NCBI GenBank assembly: GCA_964036295.1
Contig: OZ038467.1
Coordinates: forward strand, 4,326,001 to 4,390,000
Direction of reading: 5' to 3'
Length of the DNA stretch: 64,000 nt
Source of the DNA: Plumapathes pennacea
Lineage: Eukaryota; Cnidaria; Anthozoa; Antipatharia; Myriopathidae
The notes beneath the pieces are model-generated. The model saw only the letters and a list, made by a program, of their open reading frames with translations. It searched no databases and was not told the DNA's origin. The translations under genes were made by a program, and so were the position numbers. Shown here piece after piece: positions 1 to 13,300 of the stretch (its first letter is position 1; each line of letters starts with the position of its first letter).

Positions 1-61
1 TGCTTTTCGAAGTCCTAAGAAGCAATGTGTGAGCGACTTAATAAGTAACTGTTTTTCGACA

Positions 62-3000
62 ATGGTTTCCACCACTTCAGCACCTACTCCGACGACAAAA
101 GCGACTTCCACTTTTTATCTCCTTCGAGATGATCCGCGTAAGTACACAAATGGTGCAGTGTTGTAGTTATAATGTGCTAATTGGTGTCGTATTTGCCAAT
201 TCAGCGTCGCCATCCGATATGAGTTCGAGTGGCAATCTCCTCGTGAACCATGGACTCGAGGAAACTTATCAAAAGTTCTGCGGTAAAAAGATCAAAGAGA
301 GTCTCAGTGGCTTTCTACCAAACCTGCCAGGTACCTTATTCCTTTTGTTTTATGTCTACGTCGAACATCTTGGGTTTCTTAGATTATTTATTTGTTGACT
401 CGCTTTATGATTTGTCAACCATGTAATAGTGTCTTGCACGTAAATACCCACTGTATTTACTGTACAGTATATATAATGATAAGGTAACTATCTCAGGGCA
501 AACTAGTTGTAAGTATGCGTTTTAAAATTTACTTTATCTCAAATCCAAGATTTTGTGAGAGATAATACAAACATCATATTCACGTGTTATATATTAACCA
601 AACATGCGTTTCCTCACTCTTCTAAACTTTATATATGCAGCTGTAAGCATGAACTTAGTTTTATGATTACTTGATTCATACATGTCATTGGTATTTTAAA
701 GTTTTACACAGTATTCAGTATTTTACACAGTACACAGTATTTTACACAGTATTGCAGTTGTTACTGGTTAAATTAAAAGCCATCTATAAAGAAGCATCAT
801 GATTCATCTCTATGTACATGTAACGTTCTGTTTATTATCAGGCATTTCACACAAAATTCTGCACACACCAATACATCAAAGTTTAGATAATCTGCATGGG
901 CAAGTGCATTTTGAAATGTTGAACACCTGCACAAGACATTTTTTTACAAGTTTGGCATGGCTGATGTGCAATGCTAAATATTTGGGCACTGATGAATTCT
1001 GGAACCAATTTCCTTACTTGGCTTTCACAATTTCAAGACATCCAAAATTATTCATGAACAAATAATCATTTCTCATTTTCTTTATACATTTTGGAAATGC
1101 TCCACATGAGCTTACACAAGTCCAAAATGATTGATCAAACAGCCAGGAGAACATTTCAATGTGGAGTGGTCCCATGTTACTGTTGATCAGTAGTCATGGC
1201 AACATTTATACCTTTGCAAAATGCAAGACAAAACTTTACATCTATGTATTCATGATGGAGATGTGTAACTGTATTGTGTTTTAGAACTGGGACAAATTTG
1301 GGGTATTTGGTATTTCATTGATATCAATAATACTGCATGTACAATATAAAAGAAGTTTCTGTATAAACAAGAATCTTCCCCATGGGGAGGGAACACCATT
1401 TCTCTGTTTAATATAAAGGCTTTTGCAGGTGTCATTGATGAAAATGGACACCCTGATAACACGTAAGTTTGACTTTGATTCAAGTACAAAGCCTTACTGT
1501 AAATGTGCAAGTAGGAAATTACTATCAACTGTACAATGGCCACCCTGTGGACAGAGTTGACTGGCTGTTGTGCAGATGTGGTTATTTGTGAGGGTAGGGG
1601 TGTAATACGACACCACTATGTGGGTGTGAATTTGTATCGAATTTCAGGTCGCTGCAGTTCAAGTACCTGACCTGACACAAGTTTTGCTAAGCTGTACTGT
1701 ACAAGCAATTTTGTAAATGCATTGCAAACCAATACTGTTGATTCTATGGCCCTTGTGGAGAGGTTATTTTGGGAGTCTTGGGAGTTGAGGGCCCATTTTT
1801 CTGCCCATTGCTGTTTTAGAGAGGTGCTCACAGTGGCCAGGTTTCAATAAGAGTACATGTATGCTGTATGTATGTTAATGTGGATCAGCCATTTGTAAAC
1901 ATGGCCGCAGTATAGAAGTGGCTGTCATAGCGAGGATTGTTTTACAGTAAGAAAGAAAGGAATTTGGAATGCAGACTGAAATGACGATAATGTGCAGAAG
2001 GTACATACAGTGTACAGGTGGAGGCTGTGGTGATTTAATTTTTGATTACCTATTTCTCATTGTTGTGGCAGCCTTCGCTCAGTCATCGATAAGCCACCGA
2101 TTGGAGGAAAAGAACTCTTATCACTGCCAGGCCATGCTCTGTCTGGATTTCGCCTGAACCCAGGACCAGTAAGTAATAGCTTTGACAACACAGTACACTA
2201 CAGTACTTCAAAATAATGAGGTGGATTAGAGCTGACATAGGTACCGTCCACAATACTATGTATGTTCAACCACTACACAATACATTTTCCTCAACCATTG
2301 ATAGTTTAATCAGCTTTCATCTGAGCAAGGTATCAAAAGTCTTTAGTTCTCCATACTTTATTTTTTATTATTGATGACTAAACTGAAGGAGAAAATTGAA
2401 GGTTTCATGAAGTCTTACAATGTGAAATACAAGTCTACTGGGAAAACATGGCATCCATGATACAGTAATGAGTATGTCTATACCTTCTGATTATTAATGT
2501 CAGTTATGGGTTCCAATGTAGTTGCAGATGTGGTTATCTTTACATTACTGCTTAAAGTGCACATAAGCCCAAAAAATAACGATATCTTCACAATCGGTTC
2601 TACTTAAAGTAAATAGTTGACTATTAGATTATTTCTGTGTTTCAACATTGCGCCTATAAGTTATAGAGGTTTATATTTCGAATATGGTAATGATGTGACG
2701 TCAAAGGAGTAATTCCATGTTATTTCTTTCTTTTCGTGATTGGAACTGTTTTCAGATTCATACAAAATATTTGGTAAAATCATTTACACAAAATTCAAGT
2801 ATAAAATGGACGTTGATAAAATGTCATTTATTTCTACCAACAAGATTTTGTATAATGAATTGTTCCTTCTTTGACGTCACGTCATTACCATATTCAAAAT
2901 GTAAACCTTGGTAACTCAAAGGCACAGCATTGAAATGCAGACTTATTCTAATAGTCAACACATTTCCCTCATGTAGATTCGATTGTAAAGATATCATTTT

Positions 3001-4683
3001 TGGGCTTATGTGCACTTTAAAGATTTATATCAGCAAAGTACACTTCACTTTGTACATGGAGGTATCTTACCATACAGTGAGTATAAATTTAGGTATCTAC
3101 TGTTAGTAACAATATTATAATGTTATATAAACCTACATTCATTGGATACTCTTTCAACAGATTCCAGAGCAGTTCAGATTTATGAATCCACAACCCTCAA
3201 AGAAGAAACACAAGCACAAAAAACACAAAAGTCAGGATAGTGAACGCTCTAAAGAAGGAGCACAGCCAACTTCAGGTGAGCTCCTCATCCCTTTGAAATA
3301 CATTATTTTCTAGATAGTGTATTAGTTGTGATATGATTGGTAAGTGCCTGCCACATCCATTTTAACTCGACATACCAGAATGTGCCAGAAACTTAATTTA
3401 TTTTCTTTTATTTGTGAAGCTATTGGTTTTCTTGTTTTATACTCACTGTAAATTAATTAAAGATGTAGATTGAAACACTAAGTCAACATGCTTCTGTATG
3501 CTGAGTGAATAGAAACACAAGAACACAAGTGTAGAGAAGCACAGCACTACATCTTCTCCACAATTCTTGAGTATGTTTCAAAATCCAATGTGTTTCAGTC
3601 TACAACTCAACAAATTTGTACATGTAGCAGGATGGCATGAGTTCTATTTCCTTAGTGCCTGTAACCAGCTGACTATGTATTGAAATGAGAAGTTTACCAT
3701 GCTGTAACTCTTGGAGATAATGGACTGTAAAATATGTTCACACAAAAGCCCAACCTTTAGCTCTCCTTCTCTTAGGTGCTCCAAGTTCATCTGAAGTCAA
3801 ACCAGAGGGTGGACATGAGAAAAAGCACAAGAAACAAGTATGTACAAATATGAACTACAGTTGTTTTCATTTGACCAATATTATAGCACTACATAACTGT
3901 AAGTAGATGTTTAACACAAAAATACCATGTACAATGAGCAGTTTTACCATATATTTTACTTATTAGTTTTCATACACAGTGAAGTGGTATATGTGGTTCT
4001 CACAGAACACCGGAAAAAAATATATATATACTGTATTGTGCAATGATTGTGAAGCAAGCAATATTATGATTGGGTCATTCTGATACACAGTAATCCTCCT
4101 GATTGTTGATTATCATGTGAACCAGCAGCAGCAACAACAACTTGTACTCTTGTACTGATATAACTGTTCATACAAACTTGCTGTTGTTGCTTTTTGTTGA
4201 ACCACCGATGGTCTTTCTTATCAGAAAAAGCATGACGATGGAGAGAGGAAGAAGAAGAAAAAAGACAAGAAGAAGAAAAAGGTGGGCAAGACCCTTTTAT
4301 GTTTACGCAAATATTTACATTTCAAATCTGGTATTACATGGAAGGCCACATGGATGTACATATGTATAGATGTGCAAGCTACGTATTGACCACCAGCCAC
4401 AATATGAAAGAATAAAGAAGAAACAATATGGCAGACAGGAGAATACACTGTGCTGATTCTTTTGAAGAAGTTTGTACAAATTTTGAGAGGCAGTCAATGA
4501 TTGCTAGATACAGTATTCATGTTGTAGTTTGTATGGCATTTCATTGAAACACTCTGCTGGTAGGAAATGGTTGGGGTTTGCAGGTATTGAGCAGTTTGTG
4601 AAGTTTCACTTTTTTTCTTTTTTTTTTTTCAGAGACATACTCCGGATCTGGTGCCCCCAGGGGACCCTCTTCAGCCAAGCTGA
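62..4683 (+). CDS. MED19: Mediator complex subunit 19
   Basis: This encodes Mediator subunit 19, a nuclear protein of the Mediator complex that links transcription factors to RNA polymerase II. Eight exons join in frame: 62-137, 205-330, 1429-1462, 2072-2168, 3161-3275, 3776-3837, 4225-4281 and 4633-4683, giving 205 residues from the ATG at 62. Family landmarks appear in order: FYLLRDDP near the N-terminus, YQKFCGKKIKESLSGFLPNLPG-type core, LRSVIDKPPIGGKELL, GFRLNPGP, then PEQFRFMNPQPSKKKHKHKK. The tail is basic and lysine-rich and ends RHTPDLVPPGDPLQPS. Exon phases agree at every junction and donors and acceptors are GT-AG. The frame upstream of the chosen ATG stays open to the window edge, so the true start could lie further 5'. 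The human protein has a proline-rich N-terminal extension that is not seen here. Confidence 0.95.
703..757 (+). repeat. short degenerate tandem repeat (TTTTACACAGTA units)
   Basis: Within MED19 intron 2 several near-identical units of about 15-20 bp containing TTTTACACAGTA follow one another. It is a local minisatellite with no coding content. Confidence 0.6.
2296..2402 (-). repeat. interspersed repeat fragment, copy A
   Basis: Read on the minus strand, this stretch resembles segments at 35853-35943 and 42154-42265 on the plus strand. Shared pieces include a CTTCAGTTT..TAACCA-like part, TTGGTATTTGATG-like words and GAAAGCTGATT. It is an old dispersed repeat of unknown class lying in introns. 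Confidence 0.45.
2556..3016. mobile_element. MITE-like element with long inverted repeats and TTAA flanks
   Basis: The two ends are inverted copies: AGTGCACATAAGCCCAAAAA on the left, its complement on the right, with similarity continuing inward for roughly 150 bp (both arms carry GAATATGGTAATGA and TGACGTCAAAG). TTAA lies immediately outside each end (2552-2555 and 3017-3020), consistent with a TTAA target duplication as made by piggyBac-type transposases. No transposase is encoded. It sits in MED19 intron 4. Confidence 0.75.
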
Positions 4684-4716
4684 TGCAGAGAAGTTTCAAC
4701 TGACTTCATTGTAAAT

Positions 4717-4955
4717 TGCCTTGTTGTTCAAAGCACTATTATGCTATTCCTGGATTAGGACTGAACCTTCAAATCTTAACCTTTAAGGCTGTACCATGAA
4801 GAATTTCACTCAAACCAGGTTTGCATGAAAACTTTTAACCTAAAGCAAGTTGCTGGTAAAAAATACTTTGATTTAAAAATTGACGAATTGTTCACCAGCA
4901 TAAGGAGCTTGGTCAGTCCTACATTAACTGAATTGTGCTTTGAACAACAGGGCGC
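4717..4955. mobile_element. diverged copy of the 241-bp GGGCCC-ended MITE family
   Basis: It begins CCTTGTTGTTCAAAGCAC and ends with the complement form GTGCTTTGAACAACAGGGCG. It contains CTGGATTAGG as do the copies at 11274-11514 and 19367-19607. It lies just after the MED19 stop codon, so it is probably transcribed in the 3' UTR. It is more diverged than the other copies. Confidence 0.6.
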
Positions 4956-5154
4956 ATAACAACAGTGAATTAGATTTGGTAGTGCATAGACAAAATAGTA
5001 AATTACAAATAGATTTTGTATATTATGAAGAGAAACTCTAGGAATAAGTTATTGCAAGTCAAAGTACATGTAGGTACACAGCTGTTTGTGTAAGCTACAT
5101 GATTAGTACATATATGTGGACTTGGTAGCACCAGTGATGTTCAGCACATTCTGC

Positions 5155-5326
5155 AGCCTGCAATGCAGGTGTTCCAGTGAAACGGGCAACGAGTGAATCG
5201 AGCCACGGGAGGAGCAGCTGGCTTCTCTCATCCTCCCAAATCTCCTCGCAGCTTGATTCGCTCGCCCCCTCCCCCTGCCCCCGCCCCTATTTTGCCCATT
5301 TTGCTTGAACGCCTGCATTGCAGGCT
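5155..5326. repeat. short inverted-repeat element with CCTGCAATGCAGG ends
   Basis: The left end reads AGCCTGCAATGCAGG and the right end CCTGCATTGCAGGCT. Each is itself nearly palindromic, and they flank about 140 bp of C-rich sequence on the plus strand. No coding sequence is seen. It is probably a small non-autonomous element. Confidence 0.55.
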
Positions 5327-7359
5327 ACAGCAACATCAAAAGAACAATTTTTTGTAGTTCGTGCAACACTCATAAAACCTCAAAACTTTCCCAGAAAACT
5401 CAAAACGAAGCCCCAATTCTTGGGTATACGCTAATTCTTTGATATATTATTTTCTATAACTTAAGTTGTGCACAAGCCATATGTTAAATTTCACCATCGT
5501 CTGGCGATGTCCGCTAACGAACGGATGTGACGTCATGAACGCACTCGCGCGGTGCCGAAGGTTACACTCGGAATAATAACCGTGTTTGCGGACACATTTT
5601 AAACTGTTCTCTGTACAGTGCTACACGAAGTAAATTGCGAGATGCCTTTACTTCTTCCGTGATTTGCCCTTTAAATCCTGTGCACATTTAAGAAGAAACT
5701 GTCTGACTGAAGTAGAGAATTCATAGCTACATGAGCTTTCCGATCTGAACAAGCTATCAAATGCCAAGTTTTTCACACTGAAAGATGTACCTGTCAGTGA
5801 CTTCTCGTTTCACAACTAAGTTAGTTGTACGTACATTTGGTCCAGAGGTTGTAGATGTGTGTATACTTTGTGTGTATACTCGTGATTAACAGCTGATTTT
5901 TTTTACATCCGGGTTATATATTCACAACGACGTCACAAAGCAACTGATTTGGCGCCAAAACGAGCTCGCTAAGAGAACTGGGACAATTATAACATATTAC
6001 TCTCTTGAATAACGGCAATGTGAGTCCTGCTTATTTTGAACCAAAATGTACTCGTAAAAGAAGACTGATTTCCTTATAAAGGGAATTGCAGTCTTCGTTA
6101 TTCCATCGCTATTATTTTAACTGAAAGAATCCTTCATTGTCTGAGGAAACTTCACATGCAGTTGGTTGTAATGTATGCGCACGTAAGAGTCTTACTAAAA
6201 TAGGAGCTATGGTCCAGGATCGTATTGTCACACGGTCACTGTCGAAAAACCGCTCATTATTCTAGGACTGTTCACACTGATCGATTTGACTATAACCTAG
6301 TATGAACAATATGAATAAAATTATTGTAACCAAATTTTATGAATCTTCATTGTTCAGTGAGTACCAAGTTTATTTTTCACGAGCCTTGTAAGGTACTAAT
6401 CGCGACGTCATTTCCTTTTTAGTGTCTGCTGGCTCGTTGAATGCGATTTGATGCGAGTGGTAGTTGAATATTCATCTTGGTCGTTGAATTACCATTGAAT
6501 GATCTTCAGACACAGTTAAACAATAAGCATCTCACAAAATTTATTCTAATTGTGGTACAAACCTTGACTTACTTTACGAAACTCCGACAAATATTTACGG
6601 TGCTGTTATTTGAGAATTCGCACGTTTAAATAAATAATGAGTTACTGCTTCTGAGGAAGACAATAAAAATCCACCGAGATAACTAACCCTAATCCTGACC
6701 AAGATAACCAAACTGATATAGATATCCCTTTTACATTCGTCTCTTGTGGCTGTATACAGACTGATACTTTCATCGCGTGCAGTTATGGCATTGTGGCCTT
6801 TATGCGACATTAAATTATCCTTGATATTTGCGAAGCCTCAGGCCGACGAAGAGCACAGTGGCTTTAGTAGTTTTGCTTGTCGACCTAACTAAAGCGAATG
6901 CCGTGCTCGTTAAATTATTTCAAGTCATGTCCACCACAAACGACAGCGACAGTCTTGGCAGCCATTTTGCAAGCGTGTGCTAGGACTCCTGTTGACAAAA
7001 AGACGATTTCGTTAATTCAAAAGTGCTTTTCGTATGACTGTTGAACGCTCTTTGAATAGTCCAAACAAGTAGTTTAGTAGCAGTCTTTGACAATCAGGAA
7101 CAAAAGCGAAACCCGCTTGCAGTCTCTTCCTCGCAACGCTGATTGGTGTCTTCAAAGTACTGTTAGGTCTACTACCAAACGCAAAATACTTTGGCGTGTG
7201 GTTGGTAAAAACTGTTTTCTTACAATCTATGTGACTGGCGCTTTAATGTCGTCTAATGCTCTACTGATTATCATTAGTTACTGCTATTAATCAATATCAA
7301 CTATCGCTGTCGCTCTTTTGACTGCTATGAACAACAGGCATTCAGGCGAACTCCCTGAT
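5327..7359. other. intergenic region between MED19 and the SVOP-like gene
   Basis: No gene was found on either strand. The only open frames are short and have no recognisable content. It probably holds the 3' UTR of the minus-strand SVOP-like gene and possibly the real last exon. A minus-strand AATAAA (plus-strand TTTATT near 6540) is a possible but distant polyadenylation signal. Confidence 0.5.
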
Positions 7360-10300
7360 TTAGCAGTAACAAACCTGCATGGGTCGTCCTTTCGTTTCGA
7401 TGGGCAGCAGTAGAGTTGCAATGACAGACAACAGCGACGTGCTGGCATAAACACTGAGGGCCAACCTTACCGAGACGCGAAGAAGAACCTGTCAAACAAT
7501 ACAAACAGGTTATCCTTGGAGTGCAAGGGCCTTTCATTGTATCAAACATCATAACTTGTGAGCACGTAGGCAAATATACCCACGTCACCATTAAAATGAA
7601 AGTTGTCGTTCTAATGGCTGCTTGTTTTGTAAGTTGTTGTTGTTGTTGTTGTTGTTCTTGCTTTTTTTTTTTTTTTTTACAGGAAATCTTCAAATTGCTA
7701 AATTAAAAATTATAACCTACACCTCGGAACAGGAACGGCCAAAACGACCTTCAGTCACATGATGACGCTGTACAGAACGCCTCTTCCCCTGAGTCTGGTT
7801 GGTAATGGTGAATCACTGGTGTTAAAGTCTTAAAATCTTTTGTTTGCAATACTTCACTTCAGCGGGACTTCAGCCCACCGTCGATCATATTCGTATCCAC
7901 ATTACCATACATATCGCACAAACAGGAGGAGGGGTAGCGTTCTCTTTCTCCTTCACACTGACCTGAGATATAAATGGTGTCACCATTGCCCCAATACGGG
8001 CCACCGCGCTACAGCAGCCAAGACCCAAAGCTCGAACAACAGTGGGATAAACCTACAACGGACGAGAAGCGTCACAAAAGCTCGGCTACAAGTACAAACA
8101 ATACCAAATAACAGCATTGATGGATTGAAAGCAGCAAATAAGCATTTCTTAGACGATATTGAGGCATACTACTCGTAATATAGATATAGACGATGTAGAC
8201 TATAGAAAATGGGGTAGTGTAGTGGTGTTGTGTAGGGTGCAGGGTAGTGTGGGTTAGGGGTTGTGGTTAGTTAAGGTTGTGATGTGGTATATTATGATTT
8301 AGCACACATGCAAGTATATGTACCTCTGGAGTGTAAACATAAAAGCCCATAAATGCTCCTGATATCAATCCACGAATTCCAAATATAAAAACCGTCATCC
8401 ACGTTCTGAAAAAGAACACGTGAAAAACACAGTTTCAAGCCGAGTCATTCAGCTGGATCCGTCACATAAACTCCACACATACACACGTGGTAGTAATGTT
8501 CAGACTACCCATAGTCAACCTCTTACCTCGTTGTGCAGATGAATAGTAGGAAATAGAACGTTGCCGTGCCAACGAACTGGATTGCCATGGTACCCCTCCG
8601 TCCTAACTTCTCGATGAATATCATGGTGAAGGCGAGGCCTGAAGAACAAATGTTTCATATTTAAAAAGAACACTGGGATGTTTTTGACGTCATTTCCGTT
8701 GGTCAGCGCTCATCACCATTACCGCACGACTTTTTCTTCAGTTCTGGAGCGTTTTCTTGCAGCCGAGAACTTCTGATTAATCCTCTGATACATGCATAGT
8801 CCACTGCCATCCTTTTCATCCTAAATACAGTGCTAGTTTCCCTCCCCTTCTACTGCATTTAGCAAAACTACGACCGCCCAGGAACAGAACGAACTTTGTT
8901 CATGATTCACCTTTGGTACAAGCACCAAATTATTTATCTGATTTATTTATCAAAACAAAGGACATTTATGTTGTAAGTTTTTGGTGCTCAGGTTTAATCA
9001 GAAGAAAAAAATTTTTCGGCCGGAAGTTTATTTTTTACCAAATTTACAGATTGGAGAGTGCATATGCGCGCACGCGCAATTTCCGCGGGAAGTGGTTTGG
9101 CCGCGCGCATGCACAGTGCCGTTTTGCCGCGCGGCGAGTTGTCAAGTCCATATGCTGCAAAATATGAAGAAATTCATACTCAAGTGTCAAGCCTACAGTG
9201 AGTATTGAGGGGTTCCTAAGTCTTGTAAGGTTTCTCTATATGCAATATGGGACTTGCAGCGCTCGACATTAACGGTTGCCCGCTTGCCCGGGGCAACCAA
9301 AACTTTTGGTCGGGCAGGTAAATTCTGGGCCGGGCAACTAGAAATTATGAAACTTTCTATTGCTTGAAGTCAATCTACAGTCTGAAGGGCAACCAACCTA
9401 AAACCTTAATGTCGAGCACTGACTTGAAAACATATTTTTCTTGTGGTGTGCCGTGCCCAGTGCTTGCATGCGTGGTTTGTTTGTGTTTCTGTTTTAATAT
9501 ATATCTGTAGCAAAAAGAATTCACTTGCCAGGAATCTCTGACAAAGTGGTCCACATCATGTCGGTGTAATCATCATTGCTGAGTAGTTTACATCCACAAT
9601 CAGGGTTTATGTCGGAGGCACCAGTTCCAGCTTAGCAAAAGAAAATTTACAAGCACGCACTGTGAACATATTTACTCTTTTGAGAAGCTGTCATGTCAAC
9701 ATGCACGCACATACCACAGGCGGCCCAAGCTGATTGACTGTGTGACGTCACGGTCGGGTTTTATAAGCAAATGTATGGGAGATTTTAGTCGATCGATAAC
9801 TCGAAAAATATTGCGAGAATAAAGCTTAGACTTGCTAACCTTGTTGTTGTGGTGGTTTTCTTGCTGCTGTAGCGATTTCAGCGTGTTTCGCTGAATTTTT
9901 CCTCTCTAACAGAAAGAATTTCTGAAATTTGAAAAATTCAGCGAAACACGCTGAAATCGCTACAGCAGCAAGAAAACCACCACAACAAGGTTAGCAAGTC
10001 TAAGCTTTATTCTCGCAATATTTTTCGAGTTATCGATCGACTAAAATCTCCCATACATTTGCTTATAAAACCCGACCGTGACGTCACACAGTCAATCAGC
10101 TTGGGCCGCCTGTGCACATACTTTTAAAAATACAATAAGTCAAATATTGTTTTGCATTATCACTTCTTGATCTTAACAACGAGGGAACGGAAATGAGAGG
10201 GGACCGAATAAATAATTGAGGGAGGGAGGCAGTGAGGGACTCGATGAATTGTAGAAATGTCAATATAATTATGTCAACAAACTTTCATATGGGAGATTCT

Positions 10301-13300
10301 AGTCACGGTTCTAGGCACCACTTGGTCGAGGGGTGGTCTAATTACTTTTATCAAGAAGGAGATTAACGTGAGTTCATGGAGATTGAAGTGGAAGTTGTAA
10401 ATATGTAGAAGAGAGAGAGTTACTTAATCACAAATGTCAAAATGCTACTAACCCTGGCAATTTGACCCACTCTCATCATGGTACTGATACAGTTCTGTTG
10501 TCATCAAAACTATTCCATAGTAAGTAAAAGCCAAGTTCCACCTGTGCACATATGCCATAATATATACAGATAAAGGATTATTATTCACCTATTCAAGCCC
10601 CCTACATATGACCCTTCGCAATATGTACAATATACACATCCAATAACTCACTGATTACATGTCACACAAAGTAAAATTATAGTTTCATTCTGCTGTATGT
10701 TGCTTTATATTTATACAGTTGGTGGATGAATAACAAATATATAGTGCTAAAGAGTAATGACAAATGACCCTGGGCTCACCAAATTATCCAGAGAAGGACT
10801 GTAGTTCTTCTATATTCTGGACTCAACAGGTCCCAAAATCTACCTCTGGTTAAATTCTGTGAAATGTAAAAAGGAAAAGGTTACAACCTTAAAACCAACA
10901 ATCTTGAACACAGTCAACAAAAATTAGCCAGGCACACAAGAAGATAAGCTGGCTGTGGGAAAGTCCAACATTACTGATGAACTGAGTTTGGAAATTAGAT
11001 GACCTTTTTACCTCTACATCCTCCTTCAGAATTCCCTCAGGAACTTGAGATTTGTTATCTACAGCCATCTTGTGTAACATGTCAATGGCTCTACGTCTTT
11101 CCCCAGCTGCCAATAAAAACCTGCATGACTCCGGCAGCCACTGTCACCAAAAATGTTTGATAAAGTACAGTAAGTGATTACAAAAAAGTTGTAATGGATC
11201 ACAGAATAAGAAATGATGCTCATCTCTCAACAAATCAATTATTCCGGAATTATTCCGAATGGCTTTTTGAACAGGGCCCGGTTGTTCGAAGCGCGGATAG
11301 CGCTATCCACTGGATGAATACTTATCCAGTTGACTGAATTACGCTTAATGGTTAATACTATCCGCTGGATAGCGATTCATCAGACAAATAGCGCTATCCA
11401 CTCTTTGAACAACCAGGCCCAGATAAATTGCTATCCAGATTAAGCCTAATTCAGTCAACAGGATAAAGATTTATTCAGTGGATAGCGCTATCCGCGATTT
11501 GAACAACCGGGCCCAGAATTATACATAGTTTAAAGTACAACAAGCCTGAAAAACCTCCCTTGATATGTACAAGAAGCAAAATGTTTGATATTACACTGCA
11601 GCTTACCTTTGACATCAGAATAAAAATAAAAAGTGGAACTGAAAGAATTCCCAAAAGCCACCTCCATCCAAGAGTGTTCATCACAGCCATAGCTACACCA
11701 ACAGTGAGACAAGAACCAGCTGTCCAGAAGACCTGAGCAAAATAAAACACTCCACTTGAGTACACTCAATAGATCGGAGTACCTTGCACAGTTCATCACA
11801 GCAATTTTCTTTAGAGCCTGGGTACCTTGGCCCTCTGGGGGAGGGGGTGGGGGACTGGAACTCTCAAGGGAAGCAAGAAATAGTCATCATTTCCAAGGGA
11901 AATAATCGGATTCTGTTTGAGATAGCAGAGAGTTTGAGATAACCGAGTTTGAGATGGCAGGGTTTTACTGTAACGTGTGAAAAAAGGGAAGAACAACTCA
12001 CCGTTGTAAATGCAATGCAGGAAGATCGGTATTTAGCTGGCATGAACTCTGTCAAAATGGTTGTCCTTTAATAGAAAAAGAACAAGAGAAGACAAAGTCA
12101 AATTAACACAAACATTCCAGCTGCACAGAAATAATAAACCTTGAGCTTGCAGAAACCTTTCAAACCGAGCAAAGTACACTGACTGTAGAAGTGATATTGT
12201 AGCAATCATGCTGACGTCACCTACTGCTACTAAAAAAAGTGCCAACCAGAGATCTATTGGCTGTTACTATAACAAGTTCTTTTGTTTCACATTTGGCAAA
12301 ATTACACTAACAAAAGAAGTGTTGGTAAACAATAATAATTATTACTACAGGAGCTTATATGTCTGTGGCGGATCCAGGGGGATTCAGTTGAACACCCCTT
12401 TGGCTCACTCATTAGTATGAAAAATAGCAATCTGTACACATATACATGGCAGAAAATGGAAAGGTGTGCTACAAAGTTCTCATGAATACTTACGCCTGAG
12501 GTGCACCACCAATACCAAATCCAACCAAGCATCTCAAAATAATGATCCAGTAGTAACTTGGTGAAAATGCACTCATAAATCCATAATACCAGATCCAAGT
12601 AGAACATATGATGATGACCTGGTGTACAATGTAGAGCAGTAAGATAGCAGCTGGTACAAGGAATAGTATACAAGAATCCAGACTTTAGAGTATTATGCTG
12701 ATAGTGAAAGTGGCCCTTGCAGCTATAAAGCTGCAAGGATATAGCGGTACAGGTACAATTTCGGACCAATAATTGGATTGGAAATTCAAACCACACAATA
12801 ATTATTCACCAGCTCCCATACGTGGCTTCATAGCTCCATTGTTAGAGCACTGCACTGGTATCGTGAAGTTCATGGGTTCGATTCCCATTGAAGCCCTAAT
12901 TTTTTTTTCTGGGCTATCCTTCTTGCAACTTGCTTGAATTGCTTCATAACTCCAAGGCTGGTCATGTTCACCATCATTGTGTTCCACATATTAACTTTCA
13001 CATAATAATTATGTGATTCATCACATACAGTATCTTATCAATTATAAAAAGTGCAGAATTTCTTGTAAACATGTGCTATTGACACTAAAAAGAAAGGCCA
13101 GTTCAAGGGAAATTGAATTACCATATATATATACTTACTGTTTTTCTTCCATACCGATCAGCCAGGAAACCCCAAAAAGAAGATCCAAACATCATACCAA
13201 CAAACACAACCTGAAAAATAAAAAATATATTAAAAAATGAGAGAAATGTGCACCATCCCTAAATATTTTCATTTAGTGCTATAATTAATTATATGTTAAA

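Noticed and set aside
7325-7693. 122-codon minus frame with poly-Gln and poly-Lys
   Set aside because: It reads the SVOP-like last exon in the wrong frame and continues into a TTG/T-run microsatellite.
11004-11012. Donor GTAAAA at 11011 for the SVOP-like exon
   Set aside because: Using it breaks the frame into the next exon; the GTCATC donor eight bases further keeps phase and yields [10 protein letters not shown] as in the family.
12822-12895. Possible functional tRNA gene
   Set aside because: The arms are imperfect and an unrelated tail follows; a tRNA-derived SINE explains it better.
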